NCBI GenBank assembly: GCA_039881045.1
Contig: JAYWVB010000047.1
Span: 124,001-188,000 of the forward strand
Length of the DNA: 64,000 bases
Direction of reading: 5' to 3'
DNA from: Chaetomium olivaceum
Taxonomy: Eukaryota; Ascomycota; Sordariomycetes; Sordariales; Chaetomiaceae
A model generated the notes under the pieces. It was not told where the DNA came from. It did no database searches and saw nothing but the letters and a program-made list of their open reading frames with translations. The number at the start of each line of letters is the position of its first letter. The stretch's first letter is position 1. The translations under genes and the position numbers were made by a program. Below are positions 1 through 8,948 of the stretch, one piece after another.

Positions 1-619
1 ACTTTTGGTACGGCCCAGCCCGACACCAAGCCAATCTGTCGCCAGCGATGACTCAAATGCGGGGCACGCTTTCTGCCACCTGCTGGGGTCATTTGGTGGC
101 CTCAGGTTTCGATTTGAGGGACGGAACTATCAACCTCCGGGTTCCGGGTGCCTGCGAGAAGTGAAAAATTGCTGGCACGCACAAACCAGCCATCTGACTA
201 TTTAATATCCCCTCTGCTCCCCAAACTTCATCCTCTTCTCTTTTCCTTCTTCATACTTACCTTGATTGGGTACACCTGGATCATGAAGCAGGAGTACCAG
301 TGTGATAGGCCTGCATTGCACATCGCGGAGCCAGTCATTCTGAATTGTCCTTCGGGGCCGTTCCGGTCGGAATTTTTGATGTCAAAACAAACCACTCTTT
401 TTCGCTGTGATCGCTGCTTTTGTAGCGACATGGAGAAGGAGAATCTCGCATTTCGTCTGACAGAGATTTTGTGTTTTGGCGGCTTTCTGGCTAAATCCCC
501 CGTAAATCTGTTACGCGTAATGGCTGGATGTGTGTCTGCCAGCATCATCGTCAGCCATGGTGCGATGCATCATGAAACTGGCTGTGGCTGCTGTGGCTGC
601 TGTGACAGCAGTTGAGCGC
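1..619. other. Intergenic, no gene seen
   Basis: No reading frame here has a recognisable domain, good codon bias or splice structure. Short open frames on both strands overlap and look random. The stretch near 571-612 is a run of GCTGTGG-like triplets. Nothing else is supportable. Confidence 0.5.
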
Positions 620-1890
620 AATGTACAGATTAATAACTCCAGATGCACCCAATCGTGATGCGCTCCCCTCTGCAAGCGGTTCAAGCGGACGCCTTCTTGC
701 CGCCCCGAGCGCATCTTTCAGTTAACGCGAGACGCCGATTTGATCGCAATTTCCACCACAACTATCGTGCTTCACTAAAAGGACAGCCAATAACTCGTAA
801 ATCACTTCGCATTATTCCGCTCAACAACATTAGAAACCTGCGATGATAACATTTGCGTTGGGGATGCTCCAAGCTTTGCATCAACAGACCGATCGCTTTT
901 AAGCTTCGCTTGGCGCCTTGGCGAGCAGGGTCCTGAAACTGGCTGCCCTGCGTTGCCTGCTTCTTCACTTCCAAGATTCTGTCTCCATTTTCCCATGTTG
1001 TTCAAGAACAGGAGGGGAACAGGAAGTGTGGTGGGCCAGAAAATAGCTGCATCAACAACCCGCCGGACCCTGATCGAGAATCGAGCCTCAATCCCAAAAA
1101 GAGAAAGAAAAAAACAGCTGGAGGTGGCAGGTCCATGGCTCTCCAGGGCTGAGGTGGGCCATCCTGGTTATCTCCGACAGCATCGGTATGTACCAGGGTG
1201 CGATGCAGCCTCCCGAATATGCCCCACACACACCCTGGACTTCCAGGTTAGGAGGTCGATCTCCTTTCCATCCACCGAGAGCTGCCCCAACAGCCCAGCA
1301 TCACATCCTTTGGAGAGGAACTCACAGCGCCTTAAAACTCATTAGTTATTTCTGAAGGTACCGAATGCTCCAAGATTCCAAGATACAAAAGCATTTTTTT
1401 TTCTTTTTTTTTCATACAAATTGGCATAAAGCGATTCCTGTTCGTTTGGTTCTTGCAAATTAATGGTGATGGTGCGACTGATTGCAAACGAGCCGACCCC
1501 CCGGGCCAAAGCTCCTGTTGTGGCGTGAGCTGCCAGTTGAGGCTGCAATGTGTGGCTGCCGCAGCGGCGAAGCGCATTCTGCAGGGTCCAACCCCTGTGA
1601 CTACATGGCTTGGCAGAACCAGCAAACCCGTCAAATCGAATTTGGTTGCGTGGGAACCCGTTTGTGTTGGACTTGCGTGACGGATTTACGTGACGGATTT
1701 GCGTGACTGATTTGCGTGTTGGACTGGTGTTGGACTGGTGTTGAACTGGGTTGGTGAGTGAGGTCTTGCTGCGATAATGTGAAGCTGCGAAGATGTTGTT
1801 GAATGGTCGGTTTGCCATGTCACTGTCCAGTGTCCACATTCCACAGTGGTATTGAGACAGCTGATCCCAGCTTGTCGGTACTCACGTTGG
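620..1890 (+). repeat. Degenerate dispersed repeat, copy A (inverted partner at 49.3-50.7 kb)
   Basis: Reverse-complementing 49320-50725 gives a colinear, diverged match to this segment. Shared anchors in order are a GCAAGCGG block near 672, a GCGCATCTTT block near 709, GATCGCAATTT near 738, CATTTGCGTTG near 850, GCATCAACAGA near 879 followed by about 60 closely matching bases, CTCCGACA...ACCAGGGTG near 1170, CAAATTGGCATAAAGC after a T-run near 1415, CTGCAGGGTCCAACCCCTG near 1580, GGTTTGCCAT near 1808 and GATCCCAGCTTGTCGG near 1863. No coding frame is conserved. It may be a non-autonomous or mutated transposon or a segmental duplication; terminal repeats were not identified. Confidence 0.75.
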
Positions 1891-3295
1891 GACGATGAAG
1901 AACGGCCCGGGGGTCCAAACGGTCGGGCCAGCTCAGGGGATGCCCGGATGGGAGAGATTGGGCCCGATCACCCGCCCCGCTCCCCCAGCCGCCGCCCTCC
2001 ACCGCTTCCCCCTCAAGAATGAGAATAGGAGGGTACAGTACCTAGGCAAACAGATAATACTGCGGTGCCTCTGGTCCCCTGATTGCAGGGACCAAAGACC
2101 AAAGTGATAAAAACACAAAGCATAGAATAGAAGAAGAGAGAGGGCCTCAGTGTGGTTTTCCCAAACTGTGTCCTCCTTCCCAGCGCACCACCTTCCTTTT
2201 CTCCCCCGCCCTCCTCCCCCGCTGGTTCGCCGCCTGACTCAACAGTCAACCCCCGGGGCCACGCCAACACACACGCATCCGGCCGCCTCAAGTGAAGCCA
2301 TCCGCTGCCATCGCTGACCGCTTCCGCTCGGCACATAGAACGGATAGACGCGTGACACGCTTCGTGAGCTGCGATGCCCTTTGATATCCCCCATCCCCCG
2401 CCCCCGCCAGCAACTTTCTGTGGCGCGACAGTCGTCGCCGACATTGCACAACAAAGCGAACAGCACGTTAGCGATTACAAGCGCCTATTCCACCGACCCC
2501 GGCGCTCCCCATCCAGGGCCTCCAGGCTAGGACTTTGAAGCTGGAGGCCCACCTCAGCACCCCCTTCCGCTTTGTCGGCTCTCTAGCTCGTCAACCCGCC
2601 CAGAGCCCTTTGGTCTGGGGAGGGCTCCGTGGGATGATTGGAGAGGGCAATAACCCCACAGCCCCCACTCGTCGCAACTCCCGCCGTCGACGATTGTGTA
2701 GGTGTGTAGGTACATATCTGTGTGCTCAAAGGTACCTATGATTGGGCCGTCCGTGCTGCAAACGTCGTGTACCCACGACAACCCTCGCCTGTCCTCTTGA
2801 TCTCCTCATTTCTTTTGCCCGCTCGGCTTTCACAGAGTGAGGGAACAAAATATCGAACTTCTGTTTGTCCCCGAATTTGTTATCCGCATTTAGGAGTATG
2901 TCATAGGAATCTGTTTTCTCAGTCTGCTTTAGCTGATAGATAGATAACAGCGCAAAGGCAGCCTGTTGGACGTGCCGTTCTGGTCCTATAATACTCTCGA
3001 CAGAGAAGCTGATGAGGGGGCTTTCTCAGGTTTCTTTGTCTCCCGCGGACCATGGCCGAACCGTACCCGTACACCGCCCGTCTGCCTGGAGGACACGTTC
3101 TTGTTCCGCTTATTAACAGCTAGATCCCCCTCTTTTCTCCCTCATTTTCCTACAACATTCTGGCTCCAGTCAACGTCGCAACGTCTCCGTCGAAACATCT
3201 TCATCAAAACACCTACATCAAGACATCGACATCAAAACATCTACATCAAAACGCCTAAACCGCAAAGCAAACGCCACAAATCCGAGACCGGCAAC
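1891..3295. promoter_or_regulatory. Intergenic and leader region of the 3.3 kb gene
   Basis: No gene is recognised. A GATAGATAGATAAC microsatellite sits at about 2935-2948. Just upstream of the next start, 3190-3257 is a short imperfect tandem array of a CATCTACATCAAAA-type unit, followed by CAAAGCAAACGCCACA-like sequence. This is typical of a fungal 5' leader. Confidence 0.4.
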
Positions 3296-4080
3296 ATGAG
3301 CACTTTCAATACAAACGCCATTCCCGAGCTCGATGAAATGGGCTACCATCAAGTTTTCTACGCCTTCTTGGAGCCTGTCCGCTATGACCAAAACTTCGCC
3401 ACGGCATCTTTATGCTGACCGACACTGGGAATCATGACCAGCCCGGCTGGTTGTTCTCGCCCGACATGAACACAGAACCCGGCCGAGTGATTGCCCGCGC
3501 CAACAAGGTCAGCAAGGGCCCGGTCGTTGCTGGGGTTGGCGCGCAGCGTATCGGCTGGATACCCCGGCACGGTGACTCCGCGCAGAGGATTCAGAGAGCA
3601 TGCGAGGCTGTTTTGGAGGCCGACTCACCCCCTCTCGATTCTAAGGAATGGACACACAGGGTCATCGACTTGCTCAACACCACCGACGTCCTCCGGCAGC
3701 TGGGTAGCTGCGAGGAGCACGAGCTGCGGGGCTCCCCCAAAGCGCTGGACCTGCTCGGCAAGGGCCTCGTCGACTATCTGAAGTCCGAACAAAAGAGGGA
3801 CGCACGCAGCGTGCCGTCGGCGCGCGATGAGGAGAGCCCGGTACAGAAGGAGGAAGTTCAGGCACACGAGGAGGGTGTCCAGGAGCATGAGGAGCGGGTC
3901 GAGGCGCGTCAGGAGGAGGCGGTTTCCAAGGCACACCGTTGCATGGGGTATGTCTTGTTCTTTCTGTTTTTCGTTGCTTTGTCCAACAAGGATCTACCGT
4001 GGATGCTCGGCATTGGCTTCTTCCTAATCATTCTTGTCAACAAACTTCGTGGGGCGGTTGTTGGGGCCGACGGGGTGTAG
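3296..4080 (+). pseudogene. Small fungal membrane-anchored protein of unknown function, frameshifted
   Basis: The N-terminal part (3296-3418) opens with MSTFNTNAIPELDEMGYHQV and is followed, one frame away, by a 222-codon frame to 4080. Adding one T to the TT at 3395-3396 joins them through NFRHGIFML and gives a whole number of codons (261 residues). The layout, an aromatic FYAF strand then RHGIF and a terminal Glu-rich helix, resembles a widespread family of uncharacterised filamentous-fungal proteins. Residues about 190-215 are a Glu/Arg-rich coil, and two hydrophobic segments near the C-terminus (around 3946-3985 and 4000-4035) suggest membrane anchoring. No acceptable intron spans the shift. 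It is either a pseudogene or a base-call error; the function is not known. Confidence 0.55.
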
Positions 4081-4180
4081 AAGTGTCATTTTGTCACTTC
4101 CTTGCCGTGAAGGGGCAAAGGGGAAAGGGTGGAGGAGAAACCGCAGCATCTGCTACCCGTTACCTTGGGTTCTTTCTTTA

Positions 4181-5197
4181 TTAGAATATGGAGGACGCGC
4201 AGTCACGAAGCTCCATGTGAAGGGTCATAACGAGATACTCACTACGGTACTGATCCAGAATGACTTTGTGCGCCCAATCCTGCCAGTCGACGCTGCCCCA
4301 CCTCAGGTTCAACAGTATAGCACAGCCATACTCCCAATAGCTCGGATACCATCCAGCGTTCTCCTAATCCGTGACTAGAATAGTGCCATCTTGGCGGAGA
4401 ACAAAACTGTTTAGGCTAAGCTTGGCATGAGTGAAGACCGATTCGTGCCCCTTGAGAATGGAACGGTAATCACACTCAATGGTTGCAGCCCGGCGATAGT
4501 CTCGAACCTTGTTACCAAGCAGCTTCGGTTTGACGCAATGTAGCATACCCTCAGTAAACTTCTCTTCGGTCTCGTGTGGCCCCGATATAATGGGGTTTAG
4601 TTCCGGCCCCATTGACTGCTCGTTGTCGAAGAGCTCACCAGTGACCCGTTGCCTCCAAATGCCACCATAGTAACCCGGGGAGGGGATACTACGCAGTTCG
4701 TCAATATGTCGGCGAATCTGTAAGGCAATGGCGTGTTTCTGGGCATTATCGAGCCTATCCCATACATAATCGAGCTCTTTTTCTTTTGGGATATGCTCTA
4801 GGATAACGAAGTCGTATCCAGTTTCCTCATCGTGGAACATTGCGTACAGTTTTGGAACAGGTATATTCGTTGTTTGTTGGACAAATAGCATATTCTCATA
4901 TGCCCGGAAGCGGTCACTATTCTCGGCTATTTTTCCGACGTCGATATCGAAGTGCTCATTAAAGGGTACCGGAGGAAGCTGGGGTGCAACCTCCGTCCGG
5001 ATATAGTTTCTCGAGAAAGACAGGACCTGGCCCGGAGTGGGAAGCGGCGCTGGGAGAAGCTCGGGGGGGACAATGTATGGTAAAGCAGGGCGCGTAGCGA
5101 CCGTGGTAACCTTTTCGAGGGCCGAAATGCGCATGGTCGCAGCGAGGATATCCGCTACGGTGGGCAGGGGCTCACGGGAAGTTTTCAAGGCGGACAT
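4181..5197 (-). pseudogene. APH-like phosphotransferase, truncated by a premature TAG
   Basis: The ATG frame from 5197 ends at 4364 (277 residues), but the same frame continues without further stops to TAA at 4181-4183, giving 338 codons. This is exactly the length of the paralogue at 44 kb once its transposon is removed. Family features are the LPTVADILAAT N-terminus, ENMLFVQQTTNIPVPKLYAMFHD, an EHIP hinge, a PSPGYYGG loop, an FTHAKL catalytic-loop position and VTD followed by TAG then ENAGWYP. The stop replaces the Trp of the conserved DWE(N/Y)AGW motif. On the + strand that change is CCA to CTA, a CpA-to-TpA transition as made by repeat-induced point mutation. The catalytic-loop Asp is Lys here. 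The kinase-like fold is well supported; the substrate is unknown, and both changes suggest an inactive product. Confidence 0.75.
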
Positions 5198-5211
5198 AAT
5201 GGATATATATT
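5197..5211. repeat. Target-site duplication of LINE insertion, left copy
   Basis: TAATGGATATATATT occurs here and again at 6009-6023, flanking the LINE fragment exactly. A 15-bp direct duplication is typical of target-primed reverse transcription. Confidence 0.9.
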
Positions 5212-6008
5212 ATTATTTATACTCCGCTGTGCCTTAAGGCGTGCCGGACCCTCAGCTATTTACTGTACAGGAAAACCGCGCCCTCACAGGCCGGATGAAA
5301 AACCCATACCAATCTTCAAGGAAAGTACACGTGTGTGAGCCTGCGAATACAAAGAGAGGAGGCCCCCTGGCCTCCGAAGGAGGGGTGTGTTAGGCCGCCG
5401 CTTCCAGCTCGAGCCTCCTAGCCAAACTGTACATCGGCAGCCTTCCTGAGTCCATGCCATCCCAGGACCCTCCTCGTGAGCCGTGCTGTTGCAGGATCAA
5501 TACCGTGCAGAACAGAGTAAAAGTCCCGTCGCGTTCGAATTCCAGCTCTCTCCCATCTTCGAGTCAGCGGTGGGGCCAAACACCACACTACCAGGTGCTC
5601 GGCAGTCTCCCGTCCTTCGCCGCACTGGCAGGCGGGCGTTAGGATCTCTGGGACTCCTCGTGTAAACAGAAAGTCCCGTAGGCCTATTGCCCCCGTTCGG
5701 ATCTGGACCAGCAGAGAACTCCTCGCCTTGGTGAGACCGTCGTGCCGTCTTAGGGTTTCCTCTCGGAATAGCGTCTCTCGCTGATGGTCAAAGTCGTCCG
5801 CTGGTCTGGTGATTGCTCTACCGTCCCGTTCCTTTAGCCACCTCGCTCTCCAGGCTTCCTCCGCTACCCTGTTTGTATCTACAGCTCCCCCCGTCCAGCG
5901 CGCAATCGTGCTTGCGGCGTTCTCCACTGCCGTGGGCTCCCGCAGTCCCACTGTTCGCGGCCGGCCCCTGCCGCCGTACCCCGACCAGAGTCTCTGCTGT
6001 ATCTTGCG
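5212..6008 (-). mobile_element. 5'-truncated Tad-like LINE (non-LTR retrotransposon)
   Basis: About 797 bp of the 3' part of a LINE lies between two identical 15-bp duplications. Its 3' end (low coordinate) finishes in an AAT/TAA-type simple tail instead of poly(A). The terminal 180 bp match the sequence at 63825-64000, which defines the family. The insert carries the C-terminus of a reverse transcriptase ORF and is abruptly cut at its 5' end. Insertion was 14 bp upstream of the APH-like ATG, so that gene's native leader and promoter (beyond 6024) are displaced by about 0.8 kb. Confidence 0.9.
5418..6008 (-). pseudogene. LINE reverse transcriptase, C-terminal fragment
   Basis: The open frame (nominally from ATG 6053, in flanking host DNA) encodes the C-terminal end of a Tad-like reverse transcriptase ORF. 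The segment LLVQIRTGAIGLRDFLF followed by CQCGEGRETAEHLVVWC is the family's terminal zinc-knuckle-like region (C-x-C, then H-x4-C). Polymerase and endonuclease domains are absent. The first 14 or so codons read from ATG 6053 come from host DNA plus the target duplication, so the start is accidental. Confidence 0.85.
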
Positions 6009-6023
6009 TAATGGATATATATT
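6009..6023. repeat. Target-site duplication of LINE insertion, right copy
   Basis: Identical to 5197-5211. Beyond it the sequence is the displaced upstream region of the APH-like gene. Confidence 0.9.
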
Positions 6024-6551
6024 GTTGGAATTGATGTGCTCAAGTTCTGTCACTGGCCCGAAGCTTAAGTTAGAGAACGCCTTTGGTCTTGTTCTACGCT
6101 TCCACGTCGTTCCATAAGATTTGAAGGTTGAGTTGTAATTTAGACTTGGAACTGAACCCTTTCGTCCCTTCCCTGGTTTTATATGACATTATTCTTGCCT
6201 TTGACAAACAAACCTTTTCATTCGGCGGGCTTTGGAATCACTGCATCAGTGGCAAAACCGGAGTTGATAACACAACGACGCGCTGTTTAGGAAGGTCAGG
6301 TACAGCTGTGTGTTGCAAACGCCAGGGCCGTCTTGGCGCGTCTTTTGTGTCGGCGCATCGGTTGTAAAATTTGCAGTCGTGTGCATGGGCAGGAAGAATC
6401 AGGAGACGGCGCCGTCAAATGCCACAACAGGCGGTGCTAACTAAGGTACCTACCTTACCTAAGGTAGCGATAAGATGGCTGGCCATGACGGGCATCGCTG
6501 GCACAATAGGCATCGCGCGCGGATGCATTTATACATCTACAATAATAGCTA
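6024..6551. promoter_or_regulatory. Displaced upstream region of the APH-like gene
   Basis: No gene is seen. This sequence adjoined the APH-like ATG before the LINE inserted. 6443-6470 contains interleaved GGTACC/TACCTTA/TAAGGTA palindromic motifs that recur in other gaps of the window. TA at 6550-6551 is the left target dinucleotide of the pogo element. Confidence 0.5.
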
Positions 6552-6598
6552 ACGTACTTGCATAACGAAGCGCCCACCATAACGAAGCGCCCACTTTT
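6552..6598 (+). repeat. Left terminal inverted repeat, pogo element 1
   Basis: 47 bp, identical in reverse complement to 8366-8412, with an internal direct repeat of 17 bp. Confidence 0.95.
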
Positions 6599-6649
6599 TT
6601 ACACCTAACAACCTTCCAACTCTATCCTCACTTTTCTCCACACAACAAA

Positions 6650-8305
6650 ATGGAATCTCTTCCAAAAGAAACTCGTATGATCCTTGCGCTTGAAGCTCTC
6701 AAGAAAGACCCTAAACTTTCTGTCCGAAAAGCTTCTGCGATCTACGAGGTCTCACGAAGCTCGCTCCGCGACCGACGCGCCGGAAAGCAACCACGACGCG
6801 AAATACCAGCCAACCTTCGAAAACTGACTGACTTTGAAGAGCAAGTCCTTCTTGAGAGAGTACTCGACCTTGATGCGCGAGGATTTCAGCCCCAGCTCTC
6901 GGACCTTCGAGAAATGGCCGATCGCCTTCGGGCCGCACGCGGCGCGTCGGGCGTCGGACCCCGATGGGCAAACGGTTTCGTAAAGCGACATTCCAAGGTT
7001 ACAACGCGTTTCCGACGTCAAATCGATTATCAGAGGGCCCAATGCGAAGATCCCGAGGTAGTAAACGCGTGGTTTCGGCTCGTACGCAACGTAATCGACA
7101 AATACGCGATCCAAGAGGGGGACATCTACAACTTCGACGAGACTGGGTTCCAGATGGGCATACTTTCGAGTGCAAAGGTCGTGACGAGCTCCGAGCGACG
7201 TGGACGGCCTCGCACAAAGCAGCCTGGCAATCGAGAGTGGGTTACGGTGATCCAAGCTGTGTGTGCGGATGGCTGGGTCGTGCCGCCGTACTTTGTCGTC
7301 AAGGGGAAAAACCACCTCCTCCCTTGGTACCAGGACAGCCGGTTCCAGCCCGAATGGAGAGTCCATACAAGCGAGAATGGCTGGATAATAAATGAGATTG
7401 GCCTCGATTGGCTAAAACATTTCGATGAGGCTACCAAACGCCGTACGAGAGGGGTACATCGACTGCTCATCCTTGACGGCCACGAAAGCCACCACTCGGT
7501 CGACTTCGAAGATTTCTGCAAGGCCAACAACATTGTTACACTTTGCATGCCTCCCCATTCTTCCCACTTTCTCCAGCCTCTTGATGTTGGGTGTTTTAGT
7601 CCGCTCAAGGCCTCGTACGGCAAGCGGATTGAGCAGATGATGCGGATGCAGATCACCCACATTACGAAGGAGGACTTCTTCGACGCGTTTGTCGAGGCAT
7701 TTCACGCTTCAATCACAGCGAACAACATACGAGCGGGCTTTAGAGCAACTGGCCTTGTTCCTTTTGACCCTGAATTGGTAGTTTCTTGCCTCGACCCTAA
7801 GCCACTTACCCCATCTCCTCCAAACTCGCGTCCCGGAACAGCCTCGACTTGGGCCCTGAAGACCCCATCCAATGCGTACGACGCGACCAAGAGCTCCATC
7901 ACTCTCAAGCGGAAGATCGAGAACCATCAAGGTAGCTCTCCGACTCACATTTTCGACATCATCGACTTGCAGGCCAAGAGCATATCAAAATTGGCACATG
8001 AAATGGTGTTACTCCGAGCTGAGGCCCAGGAACTTCGTACAGCAAATGAGCGACTAAGCAAGCGCCGTAGGACAAAGAAAACGCGTCTGCAGGAAGGAGG
8101 ATCACTTAGTTTACAAGAGGCAAAGGGTTTGATGGCTGACCGGGGACTTGGTGATAAGGACTGCGAGGAAACGTCAGGGAGTAGTGGTTGTATAACAGTG
8201 GGTGGGCCACGCATTCGGCTCTGCAGCAACTGCAAGAAGCCCGGCCACAATGCGCGGACATGTCAAGTAGTTTGCGAGATGTCTGAAGACAGTGACTCCG
8301 AGTAG
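6650..8305 (+). CDS. Pogo/Fot1-type transposase (DDE superfamily endonuclease)
   Basis: The protein has 551 residues and one exon, with ATG 52 bp inside the left TIR. The N-terminal ~55 residues form a Psq-type helix-turn-helix (KASAIYEVSRSSLRDRR), followed by a CENP-B-type DNA-binding domain (about 60-130, WANGFVKRH). The DDE_1 catalytic core shows its acidic residues in NFDETGFQMG, LLILDGHESHHS and LQPLDVGCFSPLK (about residues 165-320). The C-terminal third is linker plus a Leu/Glu-rich coil. It ends in a zinc knuckle, CSNCKKPGHNARTC (C-x2-C-x4-H-x4-C). It cuts and pastes the element at TA sites in the nucleus. All catalytic motifs are intact. Confidence 0.95.
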   Translation: MESLPKETRMILALEALKKDPKLSVRKASAIYEVSRSSLRDRRAGKQPRREIPANLRKLTDFEEQVLLERVLDLDARGFQPQLSDLREMADRLRAARGASGVGPRWANGFVKRHSKVTTRFRRQIDYQRAQCEDPEVVNAWFRLVRNVIDKYAIQEGDIYNFDETGFQMGILSSAKVVTSSERRGRPRTKQPGNREWVTVIQAVCADGWVVPPYFVVKGKNHLLPWYQDSRFQPEWRVHTSENGWIINEIGLDWLKHFDEATKRRTRGVHRLLILDGHESHHSVDFEDFCKANNIVTLCMPPHSSHFLQPLDVGCFSPLKASYGKRIEQMMRMQITHITKEDFFDAFVEAFHASITANNIRAGFRATGLVPFDPELVVSCLDPKPLTPSPPNSRPGTASTWALKTPSNAYDATKSSITLKRKIENHQGSSPTHIFDIIDLQAKSISKLAHEMVLLRAEAQELRTANERLSKRRRTKKTRLQEGGSLSLQEAKGLMADRGLGDKDCEETSGSSGCITVGGPRIRLCSNCKKPGHNARTCQVVCEMSEDSDSE

Positions 8306-8365
8306 TTTCAATTGATTTGAGCTGTTGTGGCTGAATTGACTTACACAAAGTGGTTGAGGTCCGGG

Positions 8366-8412
8366 AAAAGTGGGCGCTTCGTTATGGTGGGCGCTTCGTT
8401 ATGCAAGTACGT
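8366..8412 (-). repeat. Right terminal inverted repeat, pogo element 1
   Basis: Exact reverse complement of the left TIR, followed by TA at 8413-8414. Confidence 0.95.
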
Positions 8413-8414
8413 TA

Positions 8415-8948
8415 TATTACAACTGTGAACATTGTCTCAACATTTCATTGTTTTATACCTATCACAGTCGGAACAGGTTTGGGACTCGGTTGGGGCAGTA
8501 TTGTATAGATGGGTAAGGTAGCGAGCTGCCACTGCCCTCGCGTATCCAAGCACTCAACTTTTGCAGTGGGGGGCCCAGGATGGGGACACTCTACAGCGCC
8601 GGGCAAAAAGGCAAGGACCTGGGAGGGAGGAGGAGGAACAACAACAAACAACCTGCCTGCAACCGATGAAACCAGCGGTGAACAAACGTCTATGCACAGC
8701 CGTAAAGTAGAGTAAACACACAGGATCCATCATGTAGAGCCACAAAAAATGCATCAGGTATCATCGACAAGCAAAACCAACAAAAAGATCCAACAGGCAT
8801 ATGCAAAAAAAAAAAAACCCCATCATCCATCCAACCACCCCGGGCCACCACTGACATTCCAACCAATCCACCACCATCACCACCCACAGCCTCATCACCC
8901 TAGTCCCCCCATCCTGTCCCCATCCCCATCACACACCCACTCGCTCCA
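8415..8948. other. Intergenic, 3' flank of the large minus-strand gene
   Basis: No gene is seen. It includes an A-run at about 8806-8817 and CCACC/CATCA simple-sequence stretches, and presumably the 3' UTR of the gene that ends at 8949. Confidence 0.5.

Larger units (their letters stand above)
6552..8412 (+). mobile_element. Intact pogo/Fot1-type DNA transposon
   Basis: The element is 1861 bp, with perfect 47-bp terminal inverted repeats (6552-6598 and 8366-8412) flanked by TA at 6550-6551 and 8413-8414, the target duplication of Tc1/mariner-pogo elements. Each TIR begins ACGTACTTG and contains two tandem copies of CATAACGAAGCGCCCAC, presumably transposase binding sites. The single transposase ORF is uninterrupted. 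Perfect termini and an open ORF imply recent and possibly current mobility. Confidence 0.95.
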
